A stretch of DNA of 64,000 nucleotides from Paragonimus westermani (Eukaryota; Platyhelminthes; Trematoda; Plagiorchiida; Troglotrematidae). Of the stretch, positions 21,950 through 35,408 are shown in pieces. Under the pieces are notes generated by a model that was given only the letters and a program-made list of their open reading frames with translations, was not told the origin of the DNA and ran no database searches. A program made the translations under genes and the position numbers. The stretch spans positions 1-64,000 of the forward strand of contig QNGE01003806.1 of the NCBI GenBank assembly GCA_008508345.1, read 5' to 3'. How positions within the stretch are numbered: the stretch's first letter is position 1; the number at the start of each line of letters is the position of its first letter.

Positions 21950-24900
21950 TCTAGATGAGCAGCTAACAATCTCTGGTAAAATGTCGCCCTACTACTTGAC
22001 ACCTCTATATGAGAACTGTTTTCTCAGCAATGTCCGGGGTCGATGTTTATAGAGCTTCTTGCCGTGACCCTTTTGACCGTAACCACCACTTGGGGTAAGG
22101 ACTTTCTGCGCGAGTCTTGTGCTAAACACCGTGTGTGTTAGAATTATTTCATCGCCTATTTCGGGGATTTCGAGGCGAGACTCGTAGAAGAGGTGTCGCA
22201 AGTCAGTGGTTTTTTGGCGTCTATTCGCTGGACGCGTTCGGTGGCCAGCATGTCCTTCTACAAGCCAGTGTACACGACCTGGCTAGCATACTGAAGCGGC
22301 GGAATTACAGAGATTCTGTAGAGCTTTCAAGCGTTCAAGGGTCACAAATCCTTTTTTGGCGGCCATCTGGTGGTAGTGAAAGAAAGATAGACAAGGCAAA
22401 AGCCAAATCACTGGGTCCCTTTAAAGGTCAGTTTTGTGATATCTGTTACACTTTGTGCACTGTGTATTGCGAGTAGGTTCCCGGAATCTCCTCCGAGCGA
22501 CATGTGTGCACATTTTTCTGTCGTTCAAGAGAAGACTCGAGTCATCTGACCAGCACTTAATACGTTCAAGGCCAACCTGCAATGCTCTGGGTTTGCACGC
22601 CTTCGAGACTTCGAAATCTTCAGTATCAAGGAGGGTGTTGCTGAAAATGAGCTCGGGGAGGTCATTAGTTTGTATCAGAAACAACAGCGGATAAAGTAAG
22701 GATCTTTGAGAAACTCTCGCAGAGACAGTAACGGCGCAAGAAAGGACGAACCGGTTTTTACTCTGACGGTCCCGTTACCAAAATAGGAGGCGATCCAACG
22801 GAGAACCTCGCCTTGGATACCGTAAGTTTCTAGTTTATGTACAAGAGGACCGCGTTGGTCACGGTCAAAGACTTCGGCAGAGTGGAAGAAGATAGCATCC
22901 GAGATACGACCACTGTCTTTGGCATCGGTTAAGCTGCCCATAAAGAATATTATGGTGGTTATGAATGACTGATCGTAAAGAAAACCATGCTGAGTCGGAC
23001 AGAAAGGTTATTAAAGAAGTGCTTGGGCGTGGCGCGTTCTAACAGTCGCTCCGTTATCTTGCATGGAAGACTGGTGTTGTATCTGTTTTCGAGCCCCATC
23101 CACTAAACACCCCACGGACAATAACAACGGTAGTGAGAACACGTGACTCAGTAGAAGCGCATAGTATATAGTCGCATTTACAAGCATTCCGGTCATTTTA
23201 AAATGCATGGACGAGTGAGCCGTTGGTAGTTGGAGCCGCGACCAACCAGAACACACTTCGAGCCTTGGCACGAGTGTGAGGCACACAGGCGGCCTTGACG
23301 TTTATACAACGACTGGTAAGGCTGATTTGCCGATAACTAGCAGGAGATTGACGATTACCTGCTTCAAATATAGATGGGATGGTTAGCTCCTTCCAGGCCT
23401 CCGGAAGAGTGCCGGTCCGAAGTGTCTGTCCAAATATGTTAGAGGGGCACCACCGAACCGAGAGCCACTTCTTTCAGTATCCGTAGGTGGATCGCGTCTG
23501 GTCCCATGACACTATATGAATTGCTTTCAGACAAGATATCCTGAACGTCGAGCACGGAGAAGCCAACTGTCTCCACGGGAGAATTGGATACCAGTTCGAC
23601 GGACCCACACTGTGTGCTGCTTAATGGTATTCGCTGAACCTCATGCCAACCATTTGGAGGTTGGAGGAGGTTTCCTCGCCGAGAAGCTACAGAGAAAGCG
23701 CCGGCGGCTTAGTTTTTCTCTGGCGACGTATAGGCTTGAAAGGGAAACTCTTGTTTTCGCGAGCTACCAGTAGGATTTCTGACTGTTCCTGTTGGGTTTG
23801 TTGACGGATTTCCGGCTCGCAACTGTTTAGCACGGAGCGATAGGCTTCTAGATCCTCCGGCTTACCCGTTGGCTTCCGCTTAGAGAATAGACGAGAAGGT
23901 AATCCAAGAAGGCGACGTATGTTCCGCGGAAGCGGTGCACCAGAGAAGAAGTTTCATAGTCTTCGAGGAACAAATGCTCCATCAGCTTCGTGAATGGCAG
24001 CTTTAAAAGGAAGGCAGTTGAAGTTCATGAGTCGAATATAAGGCTGAGTGTGCTTAAGAACGTCCTCAGTGCACTAAAGTATGCTTTCTGGAAGTTTCAT
24101 AGTGAAGTCTTCGTTACAGCATTCTGGAGCCAGTAACGGATAGAGTCAAAGGTTAGTAGCATGTGGTGATCATACCACAGCGGTGGTTTGATGATCACCC
24201 TATCTGCCAGCTGAGCCTCGTTCGTGATGACTATTTCGAGCAAGGATGGTGTCTGTCCTGAGCGATGCCTTGAAGGTAGTTCAACATGCCTTGTTCAGGC
24301 CTCCACATGGATCAAAATTGCCAAGGGTTTCGAGAATCCGCAGCCAGAGTCCTCATGAGAAGCCGCCATAAAGTTGAGTTTGGGTGCGTAGAAGTCACCC
24401 GTAAATAAGGCTGTGTGGACGTGAGACGGTCTGGAGCTGCAAGAATGGGCTTTTCATCGGATGTACTACACGACGGCGAACGGTACATAACACCGACAGG
24501 AAGCGTATCACGTCTACGAAGTTTGAGTTTGATTCAGAGCGTGTTGCATTTCTCTGGGGCGGTAAATTCCACTATGACAGCTGGAACCGGGCTCTTCCGG
24601 CTTAGGAAGACGGCACAACCTCTCATACCCCCATGGGAGGGGTCCGTTCAGTACAAAGAGTAATCAGGGACATCCAGCTCATTAATACGGATATCCACAG
24701 AAAGCAAGGTCTCTGTTAAAGCAGGTGTGTGAGTGCTAGTTTAGTGGACCAACTGTCGGATACCTGGCAGTTCGTTCAGAAGGCTCAGGCAGTTAGTGTA
24801 CACACAGCTTCTCGTTTGTCTGAGTGCAAAAAGAGAGAAGTGCACGAGGAAGGGTTTAAGAAAGCAGTCTCAGTAGCGAGGGCGAGTGCGTAACTTCTCG

Positions 24901-25750
24901 TGGGGGTGGCAGCAATGTAATCACAGCCTGAGCACATATGAGCGTCCTTGTGGGATACTCCGTCAGCTTCTGTTGGCCCAAGGTCGATGGTCCTTGGACC
25001 ACTCTTGCTTTAGGGTTTCCGGGACGTGATTTTAAGCTTTGCACCCTTGAAAATTTGGGTGAGGTTGTGGGCTAGAAGAGAACTTACGACGAAATGACCC
25101 AAGTCCAGTCGTGAATAGGGCCGCTGGTATGAGCCAAGTATGAGCCACTTTGAATCCAAGGGGTGACACCAGCAGACCCATTGGTTTATAAAGCTTAGGA
25201 ACAAAGTAAGTTTTGGTGGAAAATTTTTTGAGTTGAAATGATTGGGGGTCTAGAGGAAAAGTGGTGGCTCTCAACACCTTTGGATGCTACTCTTCCAGAC
25301 TTCAGTAACCTCACAGACGATTGGTCTTTCAAGATGATATGGGTAGCAGCCCCTGGTGTGGGTGCTTGGGTTGGTCCATTTGGGGAGAGTGGTCCTCCCT
25401 TGAGAACGGAGAAGAGGAATTTTACGTTGAATTGGAGTTTGGGGTCGGCCTTAATGCATGGCCTTGTTCTAGCAACATAGGGGCGCTTCTGCCGCTCCTG
25501 CAATGAGCGATATAGCGAGATTCCCTCGAGATTAGCATGGCCTTCAGTTCAGCCGTTTTTTCAGTACACTCCCTGTGTTTATCTTCGCGGTTAACGTCAC
25601 AAGAATTCCGAGTGACCTCTTGGTAGCATTGGAGCGAAGTCTGTTGGCAAAAATTATGTTCGGTAACTCTGGAGGAAAAAAGGCGTCTGACGCCGCTCTG
25701 GCTTTTTCTGCTGGAGATATATGTTAATTTTAGGAACCGGTGGCACACTT
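21950..25750 (-). mobile_element. CR1-like LINE, nearly full-length but decayed
   Basis: Conserved blocks run in order on the minus strand. A possible ORF1 remnant lies at about 25000-25750. Endonuclease: LLNELPGIRQLVH and ALTETLL (about 24660-24800), GDFYAPKLN (about 24370-24410; GDFN with Asn changed to Tyr), and SLLEIVITNEAQLADRVI (about 24190-24250). Reverse transcriptase: VMGPDAIHLRILKEVA (about 23460-23515), GTLPEAWKELTIPSIF with YRQISLTS (about 23300-23420), DAIFFHSAEVFD then LVHKLETYGIQGEVLRW (22790-22900; motif A), GSSFLAPL, TNDLPELI, and SNTLLDTEDFEVSKA (about 22600-22640; the YADD box lost). A C-terminal region down to about 21950 ends with PRTLLRKQFSYRGVK. Several stops and frameshifts inactivate it. 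It is the longest mobile element in the window. Confidence 0.8.
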
Positions 25751-25754
25751 GCCA

Positions 25755-27825
25755 CTGTGTTGAGGATGCAGTAGATTTCGAATGCTAATTCTGTGCCTAT
25801 GGGCCGTGGAAATTTGATTGCCCTCTAGTTAAAATTCTTCGTACGTTTGTCGTCACCGTACTGAAACTTTTCGCACCGGCAGCGCTACTCTAGCTGCTCT
25901 CAACTGGGAGCGCGTGCTCAGCACTTCCGTTACATCGGATTTCCTATATAGTACTGTTATTCTGCTGCTGGAGAAGAGAGCCAGTTGCAGACTTGCAATT
26001 TTCAGTGGGATTGGCGGGAGTTTCCCAGATGACAAAATTTCATGCATGTATGGCACACTGGTGAAACGAGTGCCGGGGGCTAACAGTCGAGCATTTACCA
26101 CGCATTGGAATACGAACGTAACTACCCCAGGAGCTTCCCAGAGGACGACAACTAGAGGCATTGGGGGTCTATTTTCTTGGTGTATTATGACCGTATGTTG
26201 AAACTGGAACTGCGTCCCCTAGCCTGCAAGTGTCTGAGAGGCGATCTCACAGTATCACAAAATCCTATGCTTCCCACCTCACCACAACGAATGTTTTTTC
26301 ATACTCGCCGAAAAGGTGAGTTGCAAGAGCCATTATTACAAGTTTTTCATACTACTAAGTGGCCTCTAATGTGGATAGCATAGCTTCAATATTTTAGTGT
26401 GTTCGACATGGAATGTACTGCGAGTGACTGCTCTTCAGACGCCGTCATACAATGGACTCAAGAGGCAGCTAGATGACTGGGTTATCGTGAAATGGCTGTT
26501 GATATGCGGACACACACAACCCTATATATATTCACTGTTGTCATTTCTTTCATCTCCCGCCTTTTATTTCTTCTCATTTTCCCCTTTCTCTGCAGTCTTC
26601 GCTTCCATTATTCCATCATTGTGGAACAAAACAGTGCAACCTCCGTAGCTGCCTGCTGTTGTCAGCTGCACCAAATCGCAACAGAGCTCAGATACCCTAA
26701 ACATTTCAGTAGTCCACGTGGTAGAAGCAGACAAGCAACAACCTGCCAGAATGCAATTGGACCCGCTATGAAACCACATACCCCGTGCCATTGATTAATA
26801 CCGAAGTACATAGAGAAGAAGATATAGTATGAGTAGTATAATTGCCTTTCAGCAACAAAGTGGTTAGATTAATTAAAAAGTGGTTGACAATGGCGTTTTG
26901 GATAGATTTACATAGATATCTTGGTAATCAAGACGGGCTTCCAAATAGGAATACATAATCGGAAAATTGTGTGAATCCCTCCCGATTTGAGACAGTCGTA
27001 GCTCTGAGTGCTCTTCTGTGGCATTCCGGCCCGAAAAGTCTGAACGTTTGGTAGTTAACAGTCACTTTGTAGCGTGATGTTTGAACTTGCGCTTGAGAAA
27101 GATCCGGCGGTCTTTCCAAGTGTTTTCTTGCTAGCTGTACCGTGGCTTCTTGTTTTGTAAGTGGACACGTTTCCGTGGATTTTTTTGGAAAATTTTTCAA
27201 TCCCTGACAGCTTTTATTCCAACACATTATTTCGATGGCGATATCGCTGATCTACTACCCAGTCTTCTTCGTACTGTTCAGCATTCTTTGTAATACGTTT
27301 CCGTTTACATAAGTTGTGCCCTAGATGTTGTAACGGCAGGTCCGGAATTATAGCTTGTGTGATCGGCTTCCCTACAATATACTCGGTGTACTCGGACCCA
27401 CACATTTGCCCCCGAAACACTATCGTAACTCTGGTGTGGCTTATTTCAGATGTCCCAGGAATGTCCCCCTTACTCTCCTCCGGACGGTTCATAGCAATTC
27501 TGACTGAGCGCCTACTCAATGGTTTCCGCATATTCAGCCTGAGGCCTTTCTAGAGCACTATTGTGCCCTTTGGCTTCCTCACAGGTGTTTAATGTGCTTA
27601 CTAGATTGTCCAGGTCGATCATGCCTAGGTGCGTAAAGTTCACATATGTTACGGCGGCTGGCCTATCTGGTTGCATAAATGCTAATTTATACCCCTTGCT
27701 GACCGTTCATCTCTTCTCCCTATGACTACCTTCGCCAATAAGCCCTGGTTTCAGTTTGATTGCCTGGTTGTTAGGTATAACTGCGTATATTCAGTGATTG
27801 GTACGCGGGTGTGATATCAATAACC
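25755..27825. other. No recognisable gene
   Basis: Open frames of 75-105 codons occur, for example 25853-26161 and 27214-27531, both minus. None has a motif I can assign. No tRNA, simple repeat or splice-flanked exon is evident. Confidence 0.4.
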
Positions 27826-27829
27826 CACG

Positions 27830-28890
27830 TTATCGTGATCGGTGTAATTTTTTTGGTATCACGCGGATGTCGGTTTTTCCGAACTGAAATGGTTGAGATT
27901 GACACTGGGAGGAGGAGGATGATTCAAAGTTGTAAACGGCGGTGTAATGGTCTTTGAATAATTCACCAACGACGTTGGTTCCGTTCGGTTGACTCAAAGA
28001 TAGGGCTGAATCTTGGTACGAGAAGTCAACCTCATGTGTCACACGTTTAATACGTTGGTAGTCAGGGGTTGCTGAAGTGGCGTCCACATGAGGTTGTATG
28101 CGATGACTTCTCATGCAATTAAAGCCGGCTGAGTTAAAATTGCAGATCAACTGCTTCGCAGGTTGGTGTTTCCAGTAGCGGAGGAAGTCAGAGACCAGGA
28201 TCGAATTATCAGTGTGGCCTAAGAGAGCCTTATTACTAAACTGATCAACGTACTGCTTCTTGTTTGTGATCACGAGATCCAGCAAAGAAAGTCTGCCCTG
28301 GACGGTACCTCGTTGCAAACTCCACGTGTTGCGCACAAGCCTTTGGTCAAATAACTAATGTCAGAGCTGAGTCAAAGCCATCTTCTGAAGCTTGTGGGGG
28401 ATGTTGTGCCCAAGACGCTTTTGGGAATGTTCAACTCACCCATGACAAGCAAATGGGAGAAATACCGAAGAGCTTCAGTCAAGGGTAAGCCCGAAGTTGG
28501 TTGGTAGATAGCTCTCAATAACAGCGAATTGTAGGTACGGCGCTCTATTTGTAATCACACATCACACCTGGAACAAGATATATTGCCGTTGCGTTCAAAA
28601 AGAGGGGGGGGGGTAACAACACCAGCGTAAATAGTGCTCCTTCCCATACGTCCTCTTTCGCAACCATCACGTTAAATTACTGTCCCAGGGTACAGATTTC
28701 ATTATCACTGATCTCTTGTATCAGCCACGTTTCTTTGATTTCCATAATGTCATGCACCATCTCTCTTAGTTCTGGAAGTTCATTCATCAGACCAAGACAG
28801 TCAGCATAAATACAACCTAGGATCATTTCACCATAGGGTGGCTCCAGAATAAAAATATGAGGGTTGAACGGAGCCATGCTTCCCATAGGG
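27830..28890 (-). mobile_element. CR1-like LINE endonuclease, decayed
   Basis: Starting at about 28886 the minus strand reads CIYADCLGLMNELPELREMVH with ETWLIQEISDNEI, the N-terminal endonuclease strands. At about 28420-28460 comes LVMGELNIPK, the GDFN motif with Asp changed to Glu. A 168-codon frame (28336-27830) follows, beginning NTWSLQRGTVQGRLSLLDLVI, then LLGHTDNSILV (SDH changed to TDN), then a linker toward the reverse transcriptase (AVYNFESSSSSQ). The reverse transcriptase itself is missing below 27830. It belongs to a different lineage from the copy at 21950-25750, judging by divergent wording of the same motifs. Confidence 0.7.
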
Positions 28891-28901
28891 ATGGGAATTG
28901 G

Positions 28902-29387
28902 TTAGCGTTTCCGGACTGCTAGTACCGGCTCTTTTTTGAGTTTTTTTCCGAGTGACCGCAATCCGGTTGTTGCTTCTGCGCCACAGTGACAACCTCCGTG
29001 TAAGTACGGGGGGGGGGTGATGAAGTGTTTGACGGAACCTTTGCATAGCATATTTGAGCACCATGCTTGGTGTCCCTCCGCATAAACACTTTCTGTTTGT
29101 TGCCTGAGTTTCGATCGGTTGTGGTCTGGACTGGCGGGAACAGTGCCTGTTCGTGACATTCGGTGACGGCAATTTTTGTAAGAAACCTGCCAAAAGAAGC
29201 GTGCTCTTTGGCACAACGTTTCAGTTTTCGTTGTGCCAGAGCATGCCTGATGGTGATCGGAGTCCAACCATCTGATTGTTTCACACGAATACCGTTTCAG
29301 GAGCAATTCTTTTACTTTTTGTACAAGGGAGGTGCGTGTCTTGCGCCGTTTGCCAGATTGTGGTTCGGGTATACCAGGTGCTGACAC
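28902..29387 (-). mobile_element. Possible ORF1 remnant of the adjacent LINE
   Basis: Two overlapping minus-strand frames of 161 and 121 codons lie directly upstream of the endonuclease start and read toward it. They are basic and rich in Thr, Lys and Gln. A run of ten G on the plus strand (29008-29017) gives a proline run on the minus strand and could shift frame. Position and orientation suggest ORF1, but no diagnostic domain is visible, so the call is tentative. Confidence 0.35.
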
Positions 29388-29399
29388 TTCTGTCGCCTA

Positions 29400-31170
29400 T
29401 TTGGAAGCAGAATACACAAATTTCGCCCTTTAATAAACTTATATTGGGACTAGCTTTTCATGTTGAGAAAACAACGCTTCAGCACACCTATCCTTGAGAT
29501 GGTTTCATCTGGATTGGGTGCCTGGCAGAACGTTACCGTCGTGCCTATTCATCCTTGGTCTTTTTGGCTCTCAGCCACTTGGTACGGGCAACGTAACGGC
29601 AGAAATCAGGTGTCAGGGTGGCAAGCATTTGCTTAGCCAACATCAGGCTCGCTTTGTATTATGTAGGTTCGCCATACCATCAGGCGATCACCGCGTCCAC
29701 TTCTATCTTTAAGAGTTGTCGCCGTTTCGGTCAGGCTGTCCTGTGGCTTTTTTGGCTTCCTTAGCGGCTGCTAACGGTGAGCATGTGGCGCAGAGCACAT
29801 CGATTCTGAACAGCACCTCCTGCTGCTAAATGACTACAAAAGTCACCGTTTGATGCGACGAGTTGCTGGGTTGCACAAGGTATGCCTCCAATGTTTTAGT
29901 GACTCGTGTTTCAGCGTCAATTACCAGCTTCTACAGGTTGCTCGACAACATAAAGTGGGAAATATACTCCCAAAACTACATGACATACAGGTGAATTCGA
30001 GGTCGCTTGGTTATGCGACGTCGTTTCCCCAGTCTTTAAGGGGATTGTAGTTTACTGTCGTATCTTCGTGAGCCATGTCCACTCACTCGCTAGCGCACGG
30101 GTCGTTTCTCACTTCGGAGACTAGGATGGCCTCAAAAACTGCGTAATTGAAATAACTGGAACAGATGCTCAGGCCCCGATAAAAGATGTTGGCATGCGCC
30201 CTGGGAACTTCCCAGACAACGGTGATAGAGGGACGTTGGATGTATTCGTGGGGTAATACATTGGTATGGCAGTTCCGTGTAGTGTCGCTTCTACTGTTTG
30301 CCAATTGCTGGTGTAAGGTCAAGCAATAGTAACGCAATGAGCAGATAAAAAATGCATTGCCAGTACGCGAAGTCGACTTGAGAGCGGTAAGGTAAGACAA
30401 TGATACGCATGGATGGGAAGAAGATGCACGAAGTGAGTCGTACGTTCACATACTTGGGATACTTGTCGGTAACCCTACTTGTTCACCTTAATGCTTAAAT
30501 GCATGCAAAAGTTCGCACTAAAAAGGTCACCAGTGATAATTAACACTAAAACAAACAAATAAATCATGTCGCCACAGTTGTCATCGCTATACCCAATTTG
30601 GGAGGGGTGCATGGTTTAATTTCAAATAATGTCAACGTGTCACTGAGAGAATGTTTTTGAGAAGGTTGCGGCGTTTTGCAAATACAACGTTCCATCCGGA
30701 TGGTGTAGACTTTTGCGTGAAACGCACTCCCGATCATAACGTTCCATCCAACTAACGACCAGTAGTAATATAAGTGTGAGCAGTCTAATTACAGTTTATA
30801 ACAGCGCACAGCACGTTAGATTAAGCACGGTACTTCCTCGCAGGTTATGCCCTCTGACGCCCTCAAGGGTTTTTGAATCATAGATGTTTCTTCCATCGGA
30901 ATGCAATATTACGTAAGATTAAGCTACCCAAATGCTGCTAGGAGTAGGAGGCGTCCACCTTACGTTGACCTCCACTCTGTCTACTGTGCTCTGCAGGCTA
31001 CACAAGCAGAACTGCTGGTGGTCTCTAACAACTACTTCGCGGTTTCCATGACACGGCTAAATATCCGAGCATCGTTCCAGTAACATCGGGGCGTACCGCC
31101 TGATGAGGGAAACGTACCATCGATTCGGTTTCCGTACTTCTGTTCGGGTTAACCACAGTAAAGCGCCTAA
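29400..31170. other. No recognisable gene
   Basis: The longest frame is 105 codons (30083-30400, minus), without a motif. Nothing is supportable. Confidence 0.4.
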
Positions 31171-31173
31171 CGA

Positions 31174-31290
31174 CACCGTACGTCCAGTTTTGTTAGTGAT
31201 TAATTACTCGAAGGCTGCATTCGTATCCCTGGTAGCAGTTAGACTGTTGGTGGTTCTTGACATCGCTGGCGTTTCATCTACGGCAGGATC
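31174..31290 (+). mobile_element. Short RTE-like reverse transcriptase motif A fragment
   Basis: The plus strand reads RPVLLVINYSKAAFVSLVAV followed by RLLVVLDIAGV. This parallels the RTE block RPTIxVFLDLKAAFDSVDR with a Gly-Val about 15 residues on. Both aspartates of the block are substituted, and the rest of the domain is absent. The match is short. Confidence 0.35.
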
Positions 31291-31299
31291 ACTCAACCT

Positions 31300-31875
31300 T
31301 CTCCTATGATGTGAAATATTTCTTGTGCTCTATGCCAGAATTTGTGTTCGTGAACATGGAGATCATTCCGGTTTTTATGCCGTTACTTTGAACTAGGGAG
31401 TGCAAGCTCATGCTAGCTAAGTCGTGGTGGCACTGGTTAGTTTTATCCATTAGTAATCGTAGACATCCCCATCTGTTCGCAAACGTCTTTCCACAGGTGT
31501 GTTTCACTACACTAATAATCAAGCTTAAGGGTTTGATCGCCGGTTACTGTAACTTAATGACAATATCCAACTCACATGTAGCGTGGTATATTGCAGGCTG
31601 GACACACCTCGTGATGTAAGTGAACAACTCAGCCTTTTCCTCTCAAACATTAAACTGTGACGTTTCGTAAGCGCCTCAGGGTAACCTCGACATAGTAGTA
31701 GCCTGAGTTTGGGATTTTTGTGTGATCTTGATGTCTATGGGGCGGAAACTTGATTTGATTTGATTTGATGGGGGTCAGTATCTACTGTGATTGTTGATAG
31801 TCGATTTATGTTAGTGTTGACAGAAGTGTTGTTTATCGTCATAAACACCAGAACCAAATTCCGAGTGACGTTCGC
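31300..31875. other. No gene; short (TTTGA)n tract
   Basis: A pentanucleotide repeat (ttgat)4 lies at 31750-31769. The remainder shows no recognisable feature. Confidence 0.45.
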
Positions 31876-31879
31876 AAGC

Positions 31880-32315
31880 TTAGGCCCACATGGTTGAGCC
31901 TGGTACTTGGTATACCATCTAATCGTTTAACGTACTGGGCATTATATACTGAGGCCACCAACAGTTGGGCAAAACTGCGTAGTGGTCGAGCAACAACATG
32001 GTCAAGAAATGTGAACACTGAGCAACGTGGGTAGGTGTCACCTGCCTGACTGGGATCCTCGTGACCTCTCAGGTCGCCGGTTAGAGACGTTATCCGAGAT
32101 GGCAGTAGGCTGCAGTCAGTGGCTTGCCTACATTCACACCATTTCTAGTTCTTCTGATTAGTCTTCCTGTGTTACTTTTCAACCCTCTTAGTAACGTTTT
32201 CCTCTTCCGACACATTCCACGTCACTGCTGAAGTGAGTGGCGGCCTTAACCATTATTTTCTGATCAAGCCCAAGGCCGTTGTATGATGATAGTGATGGTG
32301 GTGATAATATACCTA
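31880..32315 (+). mobile_element. RTE-like LINE 3' end
   Basis: After about 31935 the DNA aligns with 59579-59765, the tail of another RTE copy (gggcat-atatactgag-ccac, gtggt-g-caacaac). At 32032-32163 the frame reads VGRCHLPDWDPRD, then RRLETLSEMAVGCSQW, then a stop. This is the end of RTE open reading frames, whose usual form is GRCxLPGWGPRD and WLETLxDMAxNRSQW. A degenerate gat/ggt tail (about 32280-32315: tatgatgatagtgatggtgg) follows, as expected for this clade. It is 5'-truncated. Confidence 0.75.
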
Positions 32316-32319
32316 TCAT

Positions 32320-35300
32320 CTTGCTGCTGTACTTCCGATTGCGTGAGTGCATTTGTCCAAACTGATCAAGGAGGTTCCATCCCATCCCGGAACTGATTTG
32401 ACGGACTTCATTAACGACGCAACCGTTGGATATCTTGCCGATACTGACCGTTGTTTTTAACTGACTCGACAGAGTTCTGGTTAACTGCGGATTTTAGCCA
32501 CTGTTCAGTCGAATACACAGTTCGATTGTTTGATCGCATGGGAACTTTTACAAATTGTGCAGTTGCTGTGGCCAAAGGCCTTATCCTGAATCGCACTAAG
32601 ACTCAGATTCTCTTGACCACAATTTAGATGAACGAGATAAGCCATCCATCCCGGAGCCATAAAGAACGAGGCTCCATGTTTTGAGGAACATTTTTTAGCT
32701 TCCACTTCATACCATTTTCTATTAACGGAACCCCTGACAACGAGAAGGAATATAGTGAACTGTGTTGTAATGTTTTTGCGGTTGAACTATTCTTTTTGTG
32801 ACTATTTTGTTTCTTCTTCTGTACTATTGTAAGACGAATGAAGATTCCCTTGGTGCATTACATTTCATCCTCCGTATAACTGAATCGTGTTTGTTCACTA
32901 ATATTACATTCACACAGACCAGTTATATCACTCAATAGGCTTAGCATGTTCAAGCAACAACCTCTTACTACAACCTTCGAAAGGACCGGAATTTTCATTG
33001 CGTTTCAATAGTCTGAGCTCGAAAGCCAATTCCGTTTCCGAGGGAGAGTGATACCAGTGTCAGCTGACAATTCTTTTTATCGTCAACAAGTGAATGAGAT
33101 GGCGTAGTTCAGTTGATCTGTTTATCGAAGTGCTGGACACATGTCAAGTTACCGCGAATAACTGAGTCATCTTTCGTAGAGTCTCAGTCCAACCACGAAT
33201 CAAGTATAAAAGAACTTGGTTATTCCCTGATAAAAGCATCTTTTCCACCTCTGGTTTGCGTGGAAAACTCAACCTCACGGTCTTTACGCAGACTCTTCAT
33301 AAGTGTACGTTTCAGTTCGCGGCAGTGCGGGTCATGGGGATCAATCGACGTTTGTACGTAAGTTCCGCCGAACCCCCATAAGTCCACTTTTGCAACATCT
33401 GCTATGTTTCTTTCGAACAGGACTGTTCACTAAAGATTCGCGTAGCTGTTGATGTTTTTGTGTAGTGCTCGCTTGTGTCCCTCCGCTGTTGTGATCCAGG
33501 GAGCTTACTTGTCGGTGCTATTTGAAAGGCGTTTTGTGCAACCTCGTCGCTCAGATTCCAACTAACCGGTTTGTGATCGCGAGCAGGCAATCTCTGAATA
33601 AATGATAAAGCAATGATGACACGAACACTTGTTTAATGCTTACTCCAAAATAAGCATCTGTCTCCAATGAAATGGTATCACTGATAGCTTACCGCGGTAT
33701 AGTCAACTTACGTCCACGGTTGAGTTGCACAGGGTGGTCTCTGCGTAGTACATTGCCATTATTTGTACTGAAATGCTTGGTTGGATATACATAGTCCGTA
33801 AGATGCGCAGAATTGTACTAGCCGATGGTGATTGTCTGTTCGTCGCTCTTTGACATCAAACCTACTGTTTTATTGCTTCTCCTCTGAAGTCAGACTTCTA
33901 AGCTATACGTTCACTCCACAATCAAGCGCAACGATGTCCGGGTGTTTAGTTTGTCTCAGAAGACCAAAGTATGTACGTGCAGATAAGACCAATAAACAAT
34001 GGCTTTCTAGTCTGTGTCGACCGACTTTGACCGATTTGCTAATTTCGGCGGATCATAAGAGACCACCAGCTGGGATCCAGTCGAGCAAATACTCTTCTGC
34101 TTTTGAGTTCAGTACAATCCCCACTTCACCTTGGCCACGAGATTCGCCTTCATTTAAGAGAGAACCGCTGATTCGTAGTGTTATCCAGTGGCGAATTCAA
34201 GTGGAGTAATGTGCCATTGATAGTAAGGGCGTGTTTTGGAAACACAGTACACGTCTAGCCCATGGCTCGGAAGAGTGCACACGAAAGCGACTTGACTTGT
34301 TGTCGAACATGAAAAGCATCAGTATTCATCAATTATTTCGGCTTGAGGGAAAGGGAATTACAGTCCTGAGGAAAAAATGTAAAAACGGGGGGACTTATGT
34401 TAAAGCAACGACAACTTCTAGCACTTCGCAATCCTTTGTGCTGCTGTAGATCTGTCTGAAACATATCAACCCGAAACTGACTCAGAAGTCTGACCTGCGA
34501 CACAACAAGAGTCAGAGTTTTCCTGCAGTCTCCACACAAAACCTCTGACTCACAAGTTCGATCCACGAGTTTCTTTGTGGACCTCACTGGGGACCAGTCA
34601 CTCAAGAGTCTGACTCGCTTGGTAGTTAGAATCTTACATGGCCTGAGGGCGAAATGTATTAAATACTGTGTCCGGTCATGCTCGCTGCTGTACGCAATGG
34701 ATGTATTCGAAGTTGCATCAAGCCCGAGAGCCTACTGAACGTTGTGAACTAGTCGTAGCAATTATGAGGGTTGTTGTGAGGGGTTGGTTTCAGAGGTGTT
34801 CTGCGGTTGCAACAAAATCGAGTTTCTGTCACGTTTTATGAACATATATCGTTCGATTACACGCAGCCGTAAATGTAACGACTACCCTCGATCACGATCT
34901 GACTAAAACTTTGCATAAGGACCACGAGCACCAGTTGAAAAGTAAGGAGCACTTTTTTGTCTGTTTGTGGAATGCTGTTTTGCCTTCTTCGTCATTGCGT
35001 TGGTCGTTGAGTTAGTGAGATCATATTTTTAAAAAATGATTGCTTCGACACCGACCACGTTTACGCTGACTCGACAGGTGAATGAAGCTGAGCTCATCAG
35101 GCCCGTGTAGACGGCACGATTTAGGTGCCGGTCTACCATTAGTCTGAAGAGGTTCTGAAGCCAAGTAATGTTCACGATACAGTTTGGTTTCTTCTCTTTT
35201 CAACGATAGTGCAAGTGGTTGTTGTCAGACCTGCGAATGCAATTTCCGGGGGTTTGAATATCCTAAGTACTTTGCGCTCATTGCCTATCACCTGCTTTTC

Positions 35301-35405
35301 CGTTTGCAGAAGGGAAGCTCAAAGTCTGTGTGGCTGCAAAAGATGTCTGTTGTTGTCAACACTCCTGAGGAAGGCCACCCGAGGTGGTTGAAACGTAGAG
35401 TATTA
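32320..35405. other. No recognisable gene
   Basis: The largest frame is 125 codons at 33832-34209 (plus strand), without a known motif. At 34470-34620 the string ctgactc recurs about every 66 bases. The region near 35365-35400 (cctgaggaaggccacccgag, then gaaacg) resembles 5' debris of the RTE fragment that follows. Confidence 0.4.
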
Positions 35406-35408
35406 CAA

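Noticed and set aside
34470..34620. Regularly spaced ctgactc strings as clustered AP-1 sites
   Set aside because: Only a short core is shared, the units between do not align, and there is no gene nearby.
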